Assembly (NCBI GenBank): GCA_963805255.1
Contig: CAWDTK010000022.1
Location: 1 to 64,000, forward strand
DNA from: Bog-532 sp963805255
GTDB lineage: Bacteria; Actinomycetota; Actinomycetes; Streptosporangiales; Streptosporangiaceae
Length of the DNA: 64,000 bases
Direction: 5' to 3'
Shown here: positions 1 to 11,134 of the stretch, piece after piece
Layout: every line of letters begins with the position of its first letter
Position numbering within the stretch: the stretch's first letter is position 1
Notes under the pieces: generated by a model
What the model saw: only the letters and a program-made list of their open reading frames with translations
The model's database searches: none
What the model was told of the DNA's origin: nothing
Translations under genes and position numbers: made by a program

Positions 1-1490
<1,490 letters not shown>

Positions 1491-1693
1491 ATGACCCGAC
1501 TTGGCTGCGCACCATCGACCGGGACCGCAGAATCGATACGTTCACGCCCAAAAGAACTCAGATGTGAGCAGGTGTCACGACGAAGGCGGGCGCCGGACCG
1601 GGTGCGTTTGGGTAGTAATGGGTAGTAAGCGGGCGGGGTACCGCGACACGCGGGCAGGCCGGTTGCGGCCGGGAAGGCGGGCGGACGTGGCGG

Positions 1694-2041
1694 GTGACGG
1701 GCGGCCGGATGGCTCGCGATCCGGTCCCGGCGGCCCGGGCGGTTCTGGCGGCGCGAGCGGGCCTGACGGCGCGGGCGGGCCGGGCAGCGCGGGCGGGCCT
1801 GACGGATCCGGTGGGCCCGTGGGGCCCAGCGCCCGGGCCCGCCGGCGCCGACGCGGACGGAAAGCGCCGCTACTTCGCGCCGATGGCGATCTGCATCGGG
1901 CTGTTCGTCGTTTCCTGGGCCGTGGTGGACCGGTATTCGGTGCTCGCGGCGGTCATCATGTCGGCCGTGGCCCTGGCCATCCCGCCGTTCGCCGTGATCG
2001 TCGCCAACGTGGCCAGTGCCACCGACCGCCGCCGCCCGTAA
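1694..2041 (+). CDS. small membrane protein, DUF3099-like
   Basis: A 115-residue protein. Residues 1-55 are a low-complexity Ala/Arg/Gly/Pro segment with repeated A-A-R-A-G-L units. Residues 58-115 hold two closely spaced hydrophobic helices (MAICIGLFVVSWAVV and VIMSAVALAIPPFAVIVAN), preceded by the basic KRRYF. This resembles small actinobacterial DUF3099 membrane proteins (R-Y...P..AV..AN pattern). The function of that family is unknown. GTG at 1,694 is used, and ATG at 1,709 is an alternative start. It is divergent from the formate dehydrogenase remnant, and no operon partner is evident. Confidence 0.5.
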   Translation: MTGGRMARDPVPAARAVLAARAGLTARAGRAARAGLTDPVGPWGPAPGPAGADADGKRRYFAPMAICIGLFVVSWAVVDRYSVLAAVIMSAVALAIPPFAVIVANVASATDRRRP

Positions 2042-2339
2042 GGCCTACAGGGCCCGTGGCGCCGTCAGCCGTGGCGCTTCTCCGCGTGGGCGAACTGGAG
2101 GAAGTCGCACCCGGCCAGCGCGGCCAGCGTCGTGGCCGGCGGCCGAACGCCATCAGGTGGACGTGCCGCCCGCCGCGGCGATCCGCGACCGGCTGGCCGA
2201 GGGCGTGCCTGAGCACGGTGACATGGACATGAGCACGACGTACCTGACCAGCACCCCGTCCGGACCGGGCTCGTGACGGCCTGCTCGTGATGGCCCGCCG
2301 GTTGGGGGCGGCGTCCTTTCCTACCGGTGGTTCACCGGT
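2042..2339. other. no assignable gene
   Basis: On the minus strand, two frames together look like a decayed C-terminus (HVHLMAF near 2,150 and LAALAGCDFLQFAHAEKRHG ending near 2,070). No family is recognised. Confidence 0.3.
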
Positions 2340-2847
2340 TCAGCCGGCATGCGCGGGGAGCCGCCGCGCCCCGCATCGCTCGACGATGCCGTCCGTCGAC
2401 CGGCCCGGCAGGTAGCCGACGGTCATCACCCGGCCGCCGAACACTCGACCGCCAGCCTCTCCGGCAGCGTGTCCGCGTCGTGATCGCCACCCTTGACGAA
2501 CATGCCGCCGGACCGCCTCGAGCAGCCGGATCGGCGTGTCGTCGTCGAAGATGGTCACATACTCGACGCAGCCGATCGCCGCGACCACCGCCGCCCGGCC
2601 CCCGGCCGGGCTGACCCGCCGCCGCGCCCTTCAGCCTGCGCACCGTCTCGTCGGAGTTGACCCCGACGACGAGCACGTCGCCGAGGGACGCGGCCTGCTG
2701 GAGGCAGTCGACGTGGCCGCGGTGCAGGAGATCGAAGCACCCGTTGGTGAAGACGATCCGGTGGCCTGCGCGGCGATGCCCGGAAAGGCAGCGGGCCAGG
2801 AGGTCAACGGGCCAGATCGAATCAAGTCGCCATTCTTCGAACCGCAC
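2340..2847 (-). pseudogene. HldE domain II / RfaE2-like nucleotidyltransferase, frameshifted
   Basis: The N-terminal part GHRIVFTNGCFDLLHRGHVD has the cytidylyltransferase fold signature (the RGHV form of HxGH), followed by LGDVLVVGVNSDETVRRLKG. The frame then changes near 2,635; IGCVEYVTIFDDDTPIRLLE continues in another frame, and later GGRVMTVGYLPGRSTDGIVER. Together these match ADP-heptose synthase domain II (D-glycero-beta-D-manno-heptose 1-phosphate adenylyltransferase) or related glycerol-phosphate nucleotidyltransferases. At least two indels break it. GTG at 2,847 is a plausible start. In actinomycetes such proteins serve nucleotide-heptose or polyol-phosphate pathways; the actual substrate is not determinable. 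Confidence 0.7.
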
Positions 2848-3012
2848 GTTTCTCGCACCACTCTCGCATCGCTGTTTGCGGCGCGATACCCGGCAAACAG
2901 CCCGGCGCCGATGTCGCTGGCGTTGCGGCCGGTCGCGGCCCGCGCCCCTCCCCCTGGTCGTTCCCTGATTCGCGCGGAAAGACGCTGGCTGACGACGGTG
3001 GGCGGTGTCGCG

Positions 3013-3983
3013 ATGGGTAGCCAGGACCGCATGGTTGAGATCGGTTACACCGCGATGTGTGAACAGACGCCCGTCAAGCAGCTCGTCAGTGACCTGGCCG
3101 ACGCCGAAGCCGCGGGCTTCGACTTCTCGGTGATGTCCGACCACTACTTCCCGTGGCTCGAGGAGCAGGGCCACTCCGGGTACGCCGGTCGGTGCTCGGC
3201 GCGGCGGCGCAGGCCACCCAGCGGCTGCCGCTGATGACGTTCGTGACCTGCCCGACGACCCGCTATCACCCGGCCGTGGTCGCGCAGAAGGCCGCCACCA
3301 TGGGCGTGCTGTCGGACGGCGGTTCTCGCTCGGGATCGGCTCGGGCGAGAACCTGAATGAGCACGTGATCGGCCAGGGCTGGCCGTCGCGGGAAGTTCGC
3401 CAGGCCAAGCTGAGCGAGGCGCTGGACATCATCCGCACGCTGCTGCGCGGGACTTCGTCACCACGGTGAGCATTTCCGCGTCACCAGGGCCAAGCTGTAC
3501 GACCTGCCGGACCAGCCGGTGCCCATCCACGTCGCCGCCTCCGGGCCGGCCTCGCTGCGGACCGCCGCCAACGGCGACGGGCTGATCTCGGCCGAGCCGG
3601 ACGGGATCCGGTGCGGGCCTTCGACGCCGCCGCCGGGCCGGGCAAGCCCAAGTTCGGCCAGCTGCCGATCTCCTACGACGCCGACGGACGTGGCCCGCGA
3701 GCGGGCCAGGAAGCTGTGGCGGTGGGGCGTCGGCGGATGGAAGGTGAACGCGGAATCGCCCGATCCCCAGTCGTTCGACGCCTACTCCGCCACCGTCACC
3801 GCCGACTACATCGCGTCGGCCGTCTCGTGCGGGCCCGACGTCGCCACGCACGTCAAGGCGGTGAAGGAGTACGCGGACGCGGGGTTCACGCACGTGGCCC
3901 TGGTTGCGGCGGGCGCCACGCAGCAGGCGGAGTTCCTGGCCTGGTCGCAGAAGGAACTGCTCCCCGCGCTGCGCGAGCTCTAG
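3013..3983 (+). pseudogene. F420-dependent luciferase-like oxidoreductase, three reading frames
   Basis: Translation starts at ATG 3,013 (or 3,031, MVEIGYTAMCEQTPVKQL). It continues through GFDFSVMSDHYFPWLEEQGH, shifts near 3,185 to LPLMTFVTCPTTRYHPAVVA, and shifts again near 3,320 to FSLGIGSGENLNEHVIGQGW. The C-terminal half is GEHFRVTRAKLYDLPDQPVP and VARERARKLWRWGVGGWKVN, ending EFLAWSQKELLPALREL. This is an LLM-class enzyme of the F420-dependent glucose-6-phosphate dehydrogenase-like group (TIM barrel, F420 cofactor). With at least three indels it is a pseudogene or an error-laden intact gene; the near-complete conserved order favours sequencing error. Confidence 0.8.
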
Positions 3984-4015
3984 GACCGGCCCCGCGTCCG
4001 GGCCGAGCGTTATGT

Positions 4016-4073
4016 GGGCAGAGTTTGGCATTACCTGCCCCCAGAACTCTGCACCTGCCTCCAGAACTCCGCC
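4016..4073. repeat. 20-bp imperfect tandem repeat with inverted arm
   Basis: Two adjacent 20-mers at 4,034-4,053 and 4,054-4,073 share the core cagaact. The sequence gcagagttt at 4,018-4,026 is an imperfect inverted copy of the arm cagaactctgc, so a hairpin is possible. It follows the stop codon at 3,983 and could act as a terminator or be a small mobile repeat. Confidence 0.5.
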
Positions 4074-4158
4074 CATAGTGGGCCGGATGCCCGGACGGTG
4101 GCGGCGCTCCCGGGGGCTGGAGTCGTGGGGCCGGTCACGGTGAGCTAGGTTACGCGCG

Positions 4159-4489
4159 ATGAAGCTGCCGCGCGAGCTGGGTGATCTCCCCTACGCCGAC
4201 GCACTCAACAGCCACGAGGGGGATCTGGCGGCCGGGGAGCACTACGACGGCTGCCACTTCACCGGGATGGCGTTCACCAGCGTGCGGGCGGACAACGGCC
4301 GCTTCGTGGAGTGCGCGTTCTCCGATGTGACGCTGGAGGACGTGAGCCTGCGCGGAGCGGCTCAGCGACGTGTGGCTGCGCGACGTCCGGTTCCTGTCCG
4401 CGGACCTGGCGGAAAGCACCTGGCTGGACGCGACGTTCATCGGCTGCGCCAGTGGACCAGTACGGGTGATCGCCGTGGCTGGGGGGTGA
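4159..4489 (+). pseudogene. pentapeptide-repeat-like protein, frameshifted
   Basis: From ATG 4,159 the protein reads MKLPRELGDLPYADALNSH, then cryptic pentapeptide repeats (A/C-x-F-x-x pattern: CHFTG MAFTS VRADN GRFVE CAFSD VTLED VSLRG). The frame changes near 4,358 and continues as LSDVWLRDVRFLSADLAEST and WLDATFIGCASG to a stop at 4,489. Correcting one indel gives about 110 residues, which would build a short right-handed beta-helix. The function is unknown; MfpA/Qnr-like activity should not be assumed. Confidence 0.65.
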
Positions 4490-4587
4490 AAGGGAGCGGC
4501 CGGGGACCTACCTGTCGGGTGAGAGGACCGCATGGGCCGAGGCTCCACATGGTTCCCGTGCGGCCACCGCGCGAGGAGGAGGCAGCG

Positions 4588-5080
4588 ATGGCAGTGATCC
4601 GGTTCGAGCCCTTCCGGGACCCTATCGAACGGCTCTTCTCCATGGCGGCGGGCGGGACGCGGGCCCCGCTGGCTATGCCCATGGACATCTACCGCACCGA
4701 GGACGGCAGCTACCACGTGGAGGCCGACCTGCCCGGCGTTGACCCGGGCAGCGTCGAGGTGACCGTCGAGCACGGCACCCTGACGATCCAGGCCGAACGC
4801 GCCGCACTACGGCGAGAGCGTCCAGGTCGTTGCCGCCGAGCGGCCCCAGGGGTCGTTTACCCGGCAGTTGTCCCTGGGCGAGGGCGTGGACTCGGAGAAC
4901 CTCACCGCCGGCGATGCCGACGGTGTCCTGCACGTGACCATCCCGGCGTCACCCAAGGCAAAGGCGCGCCGGATCGAGGTCAGCCGTGCGCCCGGCGGCA
5001 GCCGCACCATCTCGGGCAGCGCCGCCGGGCCGGGCGAGGCGCCCGCTGGCGCACGGGCGGCACCGCCGGCTGAACATCCC
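4588..5080 (+). pseudogene. Hsp20/alpha-crystallin small heat-shock protein, frameshifted
   Basis: ATG at 4,588 is preceded by GAGGAGG at a good distance. The N-terminus MAVIRFEPFRDPIERLF and the alpha-crystallin core (MDIYRTEDGSYHVEADLPGV, then SVEVTVEHGTLTIQAERA) are clear. After about 4,805 the frame changes and ERPQGSFTRQLSLGEGVDSE, then DGVLHVTIPASPKAKARRIE, follow, including the conserved GVL box. A second indel probably hides the natural stop, since the corrected frame stays open past 5,080. The family is an ATP-independent holdase chaperone. Confidence 0.8.
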
Positions 5081-5242
5081 CGTCCCGCATCTGCGGCCAG
5101 CCGGCCACTTCCCGTGTCCATTCCTGGCCGCCCGTGCGGCGATGTGGCGTCTGCCCGTATGCGCCGCACGGCCTGTGCGGCGTATACGGGCAGGGCGTTC
5201 TCCAGCACCGCGGCGGGCCGGACGCTGGGCCGCCGGGCGGCG

Positions 5243-6227
5243 TCAGGTCATCCGCTCCAGCCCCTGCAGGACCCGGTTCAGCAGGCCAAGTTCCAGCGGC
5301 GTGGCCCGTTCCCGCGCTGCGTGGGCCTCACCCGGCTGGCCCCTTCGCGGGAGCTCGGCCAGCGCGGGGCGTTCGAAGCGGCGGAATGCCCGGCCTGGGC
5401 GGGCTCCCCGGGAACACCGGCCTCACCGGGAACAGCATCCGCGGCGGTGACGTGCACAGGCCCGTATGCACGAACTGGCCGACGGATTCCATCGTTTCGT
5501 GCAGCGAAAGACCACCGCGCCAGGCCAGCTCGCTGACCGTGGTCCGCCCGTCGATCAGGCCGGCGGCGGTCCGCTGCCCGGCATTGACGAGCGCCTCCGG
5601 CGGGCCGGGGCGGACCACCGCGGGCACCACCGCGGCGTGACGTCGTACCAGGCCAGCCGCAGTGTCATGTGCTCGATGTACTGCCGCACCGAATCGACGT
5701 CCATGGCCAGGAACATTTCCGCCCAGTGTGTTCGCTGCGGCACGAACCAGATGCCCGTCACGGAACATTCGCCCGCGAACGGCGTCGTCAGCGCGAGAAG
5801 CGCGTCGAGCGCGATCGACTGGAGCAGCCGCTGCAGCTCGGCCGGGGGGACAAGAGCCCGGCCGGCCAGAACGGCGCCGACCGCGCCGTCCGGCGGCTTT
5901 CCCGGGCAATCTGATCCCATACGTCAGGCGCCAGGCGCCGTGACCGGACCAGCCGGGTGCCCAGATCTGGCACGGCGGGTGATTCGGCGAAGGCCAGCCG
6001 CCCGTCACTCAGGTAGACAATCCGCCGGGCTGTCCGCTGATTTCCACGGCTGCGGATGCGCCACTGCGGCCGAGTCCGGTCAGCTCGCTGACGATCTGAT
6101 CTGCTGTTATCTGCCGGCCATGCTCAGCCAAAACATGCCCTCCCCGGTCAGGCCTGAAAGAGTTCCTCCGGCGCCGCCGTCCGCCCCGTTGCAGGCCCTC
6201 CGCACCGCCTCCGACATGCGGCGACAT
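5243..6227 (-). pseudogene. DUF4388/PATAN-like domain protein, multiply frameshifted
   Basis: Read from about 6,227 downwards in three frames: ITADQIVSELTGLGRSGASA then AAVEISGQPGG; then IVYLSDGRLAFAESPAVPDL and RSRRLAPDVW; then LQRLLQSIALDALLALTTPF, TGIWFVPQRTHWAEMFLAMD, and WRGGLSLHETMESVGQFVHT, ending TPLELGLLNRVLQGLERMT at the stop 5,243-5,245. The strip 'G-x-IYLSDGRLxFAESP' is typical of DUF4388 (PATAN) domains found in actinobacterial regulatory proteins near Roadblock/GTPase modules. At least three indels are present. The reconstructed length is about 300 residues. The assignment rests on one motif and is moderate. Confidence 0.5.
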
Positions 6228-6552
6228 ATGGCACGATCAGCCAGAATAAGGTGATATGCGCGGATCACGAAAGGGGCCGAAGGTCCCTAAGGAAACACTC
6301 ATGGGTCATAAATCAGTCACTCGACCGGTACCTTACGTGACCGATAGGCGGCAGGATTGCGGCAGGTTCGGAGAAACGGAAAAATGATCATCGATAAATT
6401 CCACGGAACGGACCACAGAGGAACGGCCTGGCCGCACAGTAAAATGGTCAATTCCGGGAGCGATTAACGCAATACGCAAATGCATTTCGCCCGGGCCGCG
6501 CGGCAAATTCGGAAATATGCTGCGGTCGCCCTGTCTCCGGCCGCCCGGCGCG
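6228..6552. other. AT-richer non-coding stretch with one motif shared with the HxlR operator
   Basis: No convincing gene. The base composition is visibly lower in GC than the flanks. The site ggtccctaaggaaac at 6,282-6,296 is the reverse complement of the repeated motif upstream of the HxlR gene at 62.9 kb. Confidence 0.4.
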
Positions 6553-6873
6553 TCACGCCAGGCGCCGAAGTCCCCGCAGGACCTGAGCCAGCGCGCGCAG
6601 GTCCGGCCGGGACGAGACCGCGCCAGGGCCCGGGCCCTCGCCCATTCCGCCGGCCGGCCCGGCGTGATCTCGCGGCGCATCCGGCCATGCAGCGACCGGC
6701 CTGCGGCGCGGCAGCAGCGGATCGCCGTCCAGCACCCTCGCCGGGGCCGCCATCTCCGTGACCATCTCTGGCCGCAGGAACTCCGCCGCCTCGGCCGGAA
6801 GGGCCGACTGGTGTCCCGCGTGCACAGCCGCCGATACTCCCCAAACCACCGGCGCCCCCTCCACTGCATTCAT
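6553..6873 (-). CDS. hypothetical protein, possibly frameshifted
   Basis: From ATG 6,873 the first 55 residues look protein-like (MNAVEGAPVVWGVSAAVHAG, LPAEAAEFLRPEMVTEMAAP, ARVLDGDPLLP). After that the composition becomes Arg/Pro-rich and an alternative frame looks more natural (MRREITPGRPAEWARARALA). An indel near 6,700 is likely. No family is recognised. It lies upstream of the DUF4388-like gene on the same strand. Confidence 0.3.
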   Translation of the reverse strand: MNAVEGAPVVWGVSAAVHAGHQSALPAEAAEFLRPEMVTEMAAPARVLDGDPLLPRRRPVAAWPDAPRDHAGPAGGMGEGPGPGAVSSRPDLRALAQVLRGLRRLA

Positions 6874-6987
6874 CTGCGCTGACAGGCTATGGGCCGGTAC
6901 GCGGGATCGCCAGGGACTCGGGGAAAGAACTCGCTAAGCAGAAGATTTCGTAACATTTCCTGACGAACGGTCATGCAGCGACCACTT

Positions 6988-8517
6988 TCAGCCAGAGACC
7001 AGGCCGCCGCTTACCCTGTGTGCGCGGGTGTTGCAGCTAGGAACTTTAGCTAATTGGCCGGATTCCTGCAAATTTAGCGGGATTAACGCGCGGCAGGCCT
7101 GCATCGCGCGGGAGAATGCCTCGCCGCGCTCGCGGTAGTCGCGGAACTGGCCGAAGCTCGGCGCGGCCGGCGACAGCAGCACCACCCCGTCCGGTCGGGC
7201 CCAGTCAAATGCGCGGGCGACCGCCGCGTCCAGATCGGGGCAGTCCTCGGCGCCCGCCAGACCGGAGGCCCCGGGCTGGACGCCAGCCAGACCGGGAGCC
7301 CCGGGCCCGGCGCCCGCAGGACCGGGGGCCCCGGGTGGCCCCGCCGCGCCGAGCGCAGCCTCGATCTCGGCCCGGATACGCGGGCCGCTGTCGGGCAGGG
7401 TAAGCACCATCGTGGGGGCCGCGCGGTCGCGCAGCGCGGCCGCGAGCGGCGCGTAGTCGATGCCGCGATCGTGGCCCCCGGCGATCAGGGCCACCCGCCG
7501 GCCGGGAAACGCGTCCAGCGCGGCCAGGGTGGGCAGCACGTTGGTGGACAGGCTGTCGTCGACGAACGTGACCCCCGCGACCGCCCCCGCCACCTGCAGC
7601 CGGTGATCCAGGTGGCGGAATCCCCCGGCCGCGGCGTGCAGTGCCGCCTCGTCGGACGCGCCGGCGACGCCGAGCGCCTGCAGGCAGCGCCGCGCGATCA
7701 GCGCGTTCCGGCGGTTGTGGCCGCCGAGCAGCCCCAGCGGCTCCATCCAGGAGGCACCCGGGTCGTCGGCGGCGTGTACCCAGTCCACCCGCGGCCCGAG
7801 CAGGGAAGCCCGTTCGCGCAGCAGGCCGCTGTCGCCGTTGGCGACGGTCAGGTCCGCGCCCGGCTGCGAGCACGCCGACAGCTTGTCCCGGTAGTAGTTC
7901 TGCACACCGCCGTGCCAGTCGAGGTGATCAGGGTGCAGCGAGGTGACGGCCACGACGGGCGGGGAGCACGGCAGATCCATGGCCTGGTAGCTGGAGACCT
8001 CGATGACCCAGAAGTCCCACGTCCCGTCCCCGCCGGGCGGCCCGGGCGGGCATTCCGGATCCCAGGGCGGCTGGCCGATGTTGCCCCCGACCAGGCAACG
8101 GTGACCGAGCCCGGTCAGCAGATGGCCGGTGACCGCGGCGGTCGTGCTCTTGCCCTTGGTGCCGGTGATCAGCAGGACGCGGGCGGGATCGGCTTCCCGC
8201 AGCCACAGGCCCAGGCCGCCGGCCACCGGGACGCCCCGCTCTTCCAGCCGGATGACCTCGGGGCGGTAGCGGCTGATCCCCGGCGACTTCACAACCACGT
8301 CGCACTTCTCCAGCGCGGCGAGCCCGCCGTAGCCGGTGCTGAGCACCGGCATCCCGCCGATCGCGACGGCCTGCGGGCGGTCATCGACCAGCACCGGCTC
8401 GACGCCCATCGCGCGGAGCCTGCGGACATTCGCCATGCCTTCGCGGCCGAGGCCCCACACCCCGGCGCGGGCGCCGCCCAGATCTGACCAGGAAAGCTTG
8501 GGACGTGTACCGGTCAC
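6988..8517 (-). CDS. murD2: MurD-type ligase, probable MurD2 (UDP-MurNAc-L-Ala--L-Glu ligase)
   Basis: A 509-residue Mur ligase. The N-terminal Rossmann segment is VWGLGREGMANVRRLRAMGV, the ATP loop is LLITGTKGKSTTAAVTGHLL (about residues 115-134), and the central and C-terminal motifs are SLHPDHLDWHGG, GGHNRRNALIA, FVDDSLSTN and IAGGHDRGIDYAPL. The last 30 residues lack similarity to the family. Residues about 390-425 are an inserted Gly-Pro-Ala-Gly-rich stretch. The GTG start overlaps the murL stop by 4 bp (GTGA), implying translational coupling. In Xanthomonas the MurD2/MurL pair adds L-Glu to UDP-MurNAc-L-Ala and then epimerises it. The substrate preference here is inferred from that pairing, not from residues. 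Confidence 0.8.
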   Translation of the reverse strand: MTGTRPKLSWSDLGGARAGVWGLGREGMANVRRLRAMGVEPVLVDDRPQAVAIGGMPVLSTGYGGLAALEKCDVVVKSPGISRYRPEVIRLEERGVPVAGGLGLWLREADPARVLLITGTKGKSTTAAVTGHLLTGLGHRCLVGGNIGQPPWDPECPPGPPGGDGTWDFWVIEVSSYQAMDLPCSPPVVAVTSLHPDHLDWHGGVQNYYRDKLSACSQPGADLTVANGDSGLLRERASLLGPRVDWVHAADDPGASWMEPLGLLGGHNRRNALIARRCLQALGVAGASDEAALHAAAGGFRHLDHRLQVAGAVAGVTFVDDSLSTNVLPTLAALDAFPGRRVALIAGGHDRGIDYAPLAAALRDRAAPTMVLTLPDSGPRIRAEIEAALGAAGPPGAPGPAGAGPGAPGLAGVQPGASGLAGAEDCPDLDAAVARAFDWARPDGVVLLSPAAPSFGQFRDYRERGEAFSRAMQACRALIPLNLQESGQLAKVPSCNTRAHRVSGGLVSG

Positions 8518-10018
8518 GCGAGGAGTTCCTCCGCGTAGGGGGCGGGAATGAAGTGCTCGCCGACGGGCTGCAGCAGGCCGTCGGTCGACGGCCGTCCGGG
8601 CAGCGCCCGCACCTCGGCGGCCAGTTCGTGCAGCAGCGGAAAGCCGGCCCGGTCACCGCGCTGGTCCGCGAGCAGCAGCGCCGCGCGGCACTCGTTGACC
8701 TCCCCGACGCATTCGAACGGCTTGCTGAGGTCGGCGTCGCCGAGCAGCGCGCGGAACCGGCCCGCCAGGGACGGGTCGGCGAGCGGCTCGCGGCCGCCGA
8801 AGATCGTCCCGAGGTCCGCGGCGGGCAGGAACGGCGCCAGGATCAGGTCGATGAAGCAGCATTTGTCGCACTGCCCGCACCAGTGGTCGAGCCGCTTCGC
8901 CCGGTCGATATGGAAGGCGCGGTTACAGCTGCGGAACGTCCCGTGGTAGGGCGTCAGCCGGGCGAACCGCTCCGCGATCCACAGCTCGGTACGCGGCCGC
9001 AGCGCCGAGAAGTAGTCCGGCATGCCCGCACCCGCGGGCAGGCGGGCCGACGTCTCGGCGAGCACGCCGCGGAACGCCGCCTCGAACGCCGCGCTCTTGG
9101 AGTACTGGTGGTTGACCGCGTGATCTCCGGCCTGCACGGTGGGGACCGACGCGGACCACTCGTTGGACATCACCACGGCGTCCCGGCCCTCCAGCGCCGC
9201 CGCCATGACCGCGATCGCCGAGATGATGCCGGTCACCGGGACGTGACCGTTGAGGAACCCCAGTTCACGCGAGCGCAGCAGCTGGGGGTCGATCTCCCGC
9301 TCGGCGCGGATCACCGGGAGTCCGGTGACGGCGGCCGGGCGCTCGATCGCGTCGAACCGGTCGCCAGGCCGACTGACCACGAACAGCGCCACATCGGCGC
9401 GGCGGCGGACCATCTCGACGGTGACGATGGAGTCAATTCCCCCGCCGAACGGAACGAGAGCGCGCGCTTCCCCGGCTATGGGCGGTTCCGCGGCCGGGTG
9501 GCGGACGGCGGCCGCCGTTGTCTCCGGCACCGCCGTAGTCTCCGGCGCCTCCGGGCCCTCGATGCGAAGGCCGGACAGGTCGATGCCGTTGCGGTACGCG
9601 AACTCGCCCAGCCCGCCGACGTAGAAGTCGCGGAGGAAGTCCCGCTCCCGGCGGGTCAGCGCGGTCTCCCCCGTGTCGATGACGGGCGGCGCGGCCGTCT
9701 TGTAGGCGGAGACACCGGCGAGCAGGAAGACGAGCCGGGCGGCCGCGGCCACGGCCGGGCGGTCCCAGCGGTTCGCGGGGCCAGTAGGGAATGCCGTGGC
9801 CAGCGGGAACCTGCGGGGTCCGTGGAGCCTGCGGGATCCGCCGGGCCTGCGGGATCCGCCGGACGGAACGTGACCCGCTCCTCGAACGGCCGCCCGTCCA
9901 CGCTGTACCGGCAGATCAGCAGGCCGGTACCGGGATCGGCCCGGTAGGACTCGTACCGGAATCGTTGGCCGCGCCGGGCCCCGGCGGCGCTCGCCGCGTC
10001 CGCCGTCTGGGTGCTCAT
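8514..10018 (-). CDS. murL: MurL, UDP-MurNAc-L-Ala-L-Glu epimerase (one frameshift)
   Basis: The ATG at 10,018 begins MSTQTADAASAAGARRG; then FRYESYRADPGTGLLICRYS and DGRPFEERVTF follow. After a PADPAG repeat the frame changes near 9,800-9,830. The remainder is intact: FLLAGVSAYKTAAPPVIDTG, GGLGEFAYRNGIDLSGL, LVPFGGGIDSIVTVEM, GFLNGHVPVTGIISAIAVM, VMSNEWSASVP, NHQYSKSAAFEAAFR, FRSCNRAFHIDR, WCGQCDKCCF and PFECVGEVNE. These are hallmark motifs of MurL, an ATP-dependent epimerase of the terminal Glu in UDP-MurNAc-L-Ala-L-Glu. It overlaps pgeF upstream (ATGA) and murD2 downstream (GTGA). The frameshift lies in a GC-rich repeat and may be a sequencing error. Confidence 0.85.
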
Positions 10019-10915
10019 CGGGTCTCCCGGGGCCGCAGGCGGGCCATGGCCGCGAACCGGCCGGAGGGCCGCTCCGCGCGGTGACTGAAGAACGAGCCCC
10101 TAGAGCCCGCCGCCGGTGGGGCCGGTGGGGCCCGTGACGCCCGCCGGGCCCGCGGGGCCCGTCGGCACGCCGCTGACGTGGATATGGCGATCGGGGACGC
10201 CTGTCTCCTGCAGCACGAGGCGGTTCGCCGTCCACAGGTCGAACTGCCATTGCCCGGGCCCGGAAGCGCGGAGCACAGCGGGGGCGTGGCAGCCGAAGGC
10301 GCTCGCCGCCGCCCCGGCGACCTCCGCGCCGACCTGGTAGCGGTCCGGGGCGATCGCGGGGCCGATCCCGGCGATCACGTCGGCGGGCCGGGTGCCCAGC
10401 GACCGCATGGCGGCCACGGCGGACGCGGCCACGCGGGCGACCGTACCCCGCCAGCCCGCGTGCGCGCAAGCCAGCACGTGCGCAACGGGATCATAGAGGA
10501 CTACGGGCACGCAGTCGGCCGCCAGCACGGCCAGCACGGTGCCGGGGTCGGCCGTCACCAGCGCGTCGGCGCCCGGCACGGCGCCGGCGGCCGACCGGGT
10601 GCCCCGGCCACGGTCCGGTGCGCCGACCACCTCGGCCACCCCGCCGTGGACCTGCTCGCAGAAGACGACGTCACCCGGCCGCCCGCCGAGCGCGGCCGCC
10701 GCCCGCCGCCGGTTCTCCAGCACAGCGGCGGCGTCGTCGCCCACGTTCAGGCTCAGGTTCAGGCTGGCGTAGGGGCCGGCGGACACCCCGCCGGAGCGGG
10801 TCGTGACCAGGACGTCGACGGCGCAGGAGTCGAAGGCCGGCCAGGTCAGCACGTTAAGACCGCGGCTGCGGCGGAAGACGGCCGGAACGGCCGGAGTGGT
10901 GGCGGGCGCGATCAT
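10015..10915 (-). CDS. pgeF: peptidoglycan editing factor PgeF (YfiH/laccase-domain), one frameshift
   Basis: ATG 10,915 begins MIAPATTPAVPAVF. Family motifs follow: TTRSGGVSAGPYASLNLSLN (the GGVS..Y.sLNL signature), VVFCEQVHGG, VLAADCVPVVLYDP and CAHAGWRGTVARVA, which carry the conserved His and Cys metal/active-site residues. The C-terminus enters a GPAGPAGVTGPTGPTGGG stretch that stops in this frame at 10,100. The expected family end (GSFFSHRAERPSGRFAAMAR) is present in another frame down to a stop at 10,015-10,017, overlapping the murL ATG. One indel therefore separates body and tail. PgeF-family proteins act in peptidoglycan precursor quality control, which fits the neighbouring murL-murD2. 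Confidence 0.8.
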
Positions 10916-11134
10916 CGCGTGCGATCCTAGCGTCACCCCGCCAGTGGCGAGGCCGCGTTCCCCGCGCGTCCCGCAACCGCTCTGCCATCGCCTCACCCTG
11001 GCCCCAGCCGGCACAGATCGCCGGACACGGGCGGCGAGCGGATCCATAGTGCCCGGTAGACGCCTGAGTCTGCGCCAGTTGCGCGAAGTGCTGACGGACC
11101 AGTCCCGGCCGGGGCCGTTCGGTGATCAGATGCC

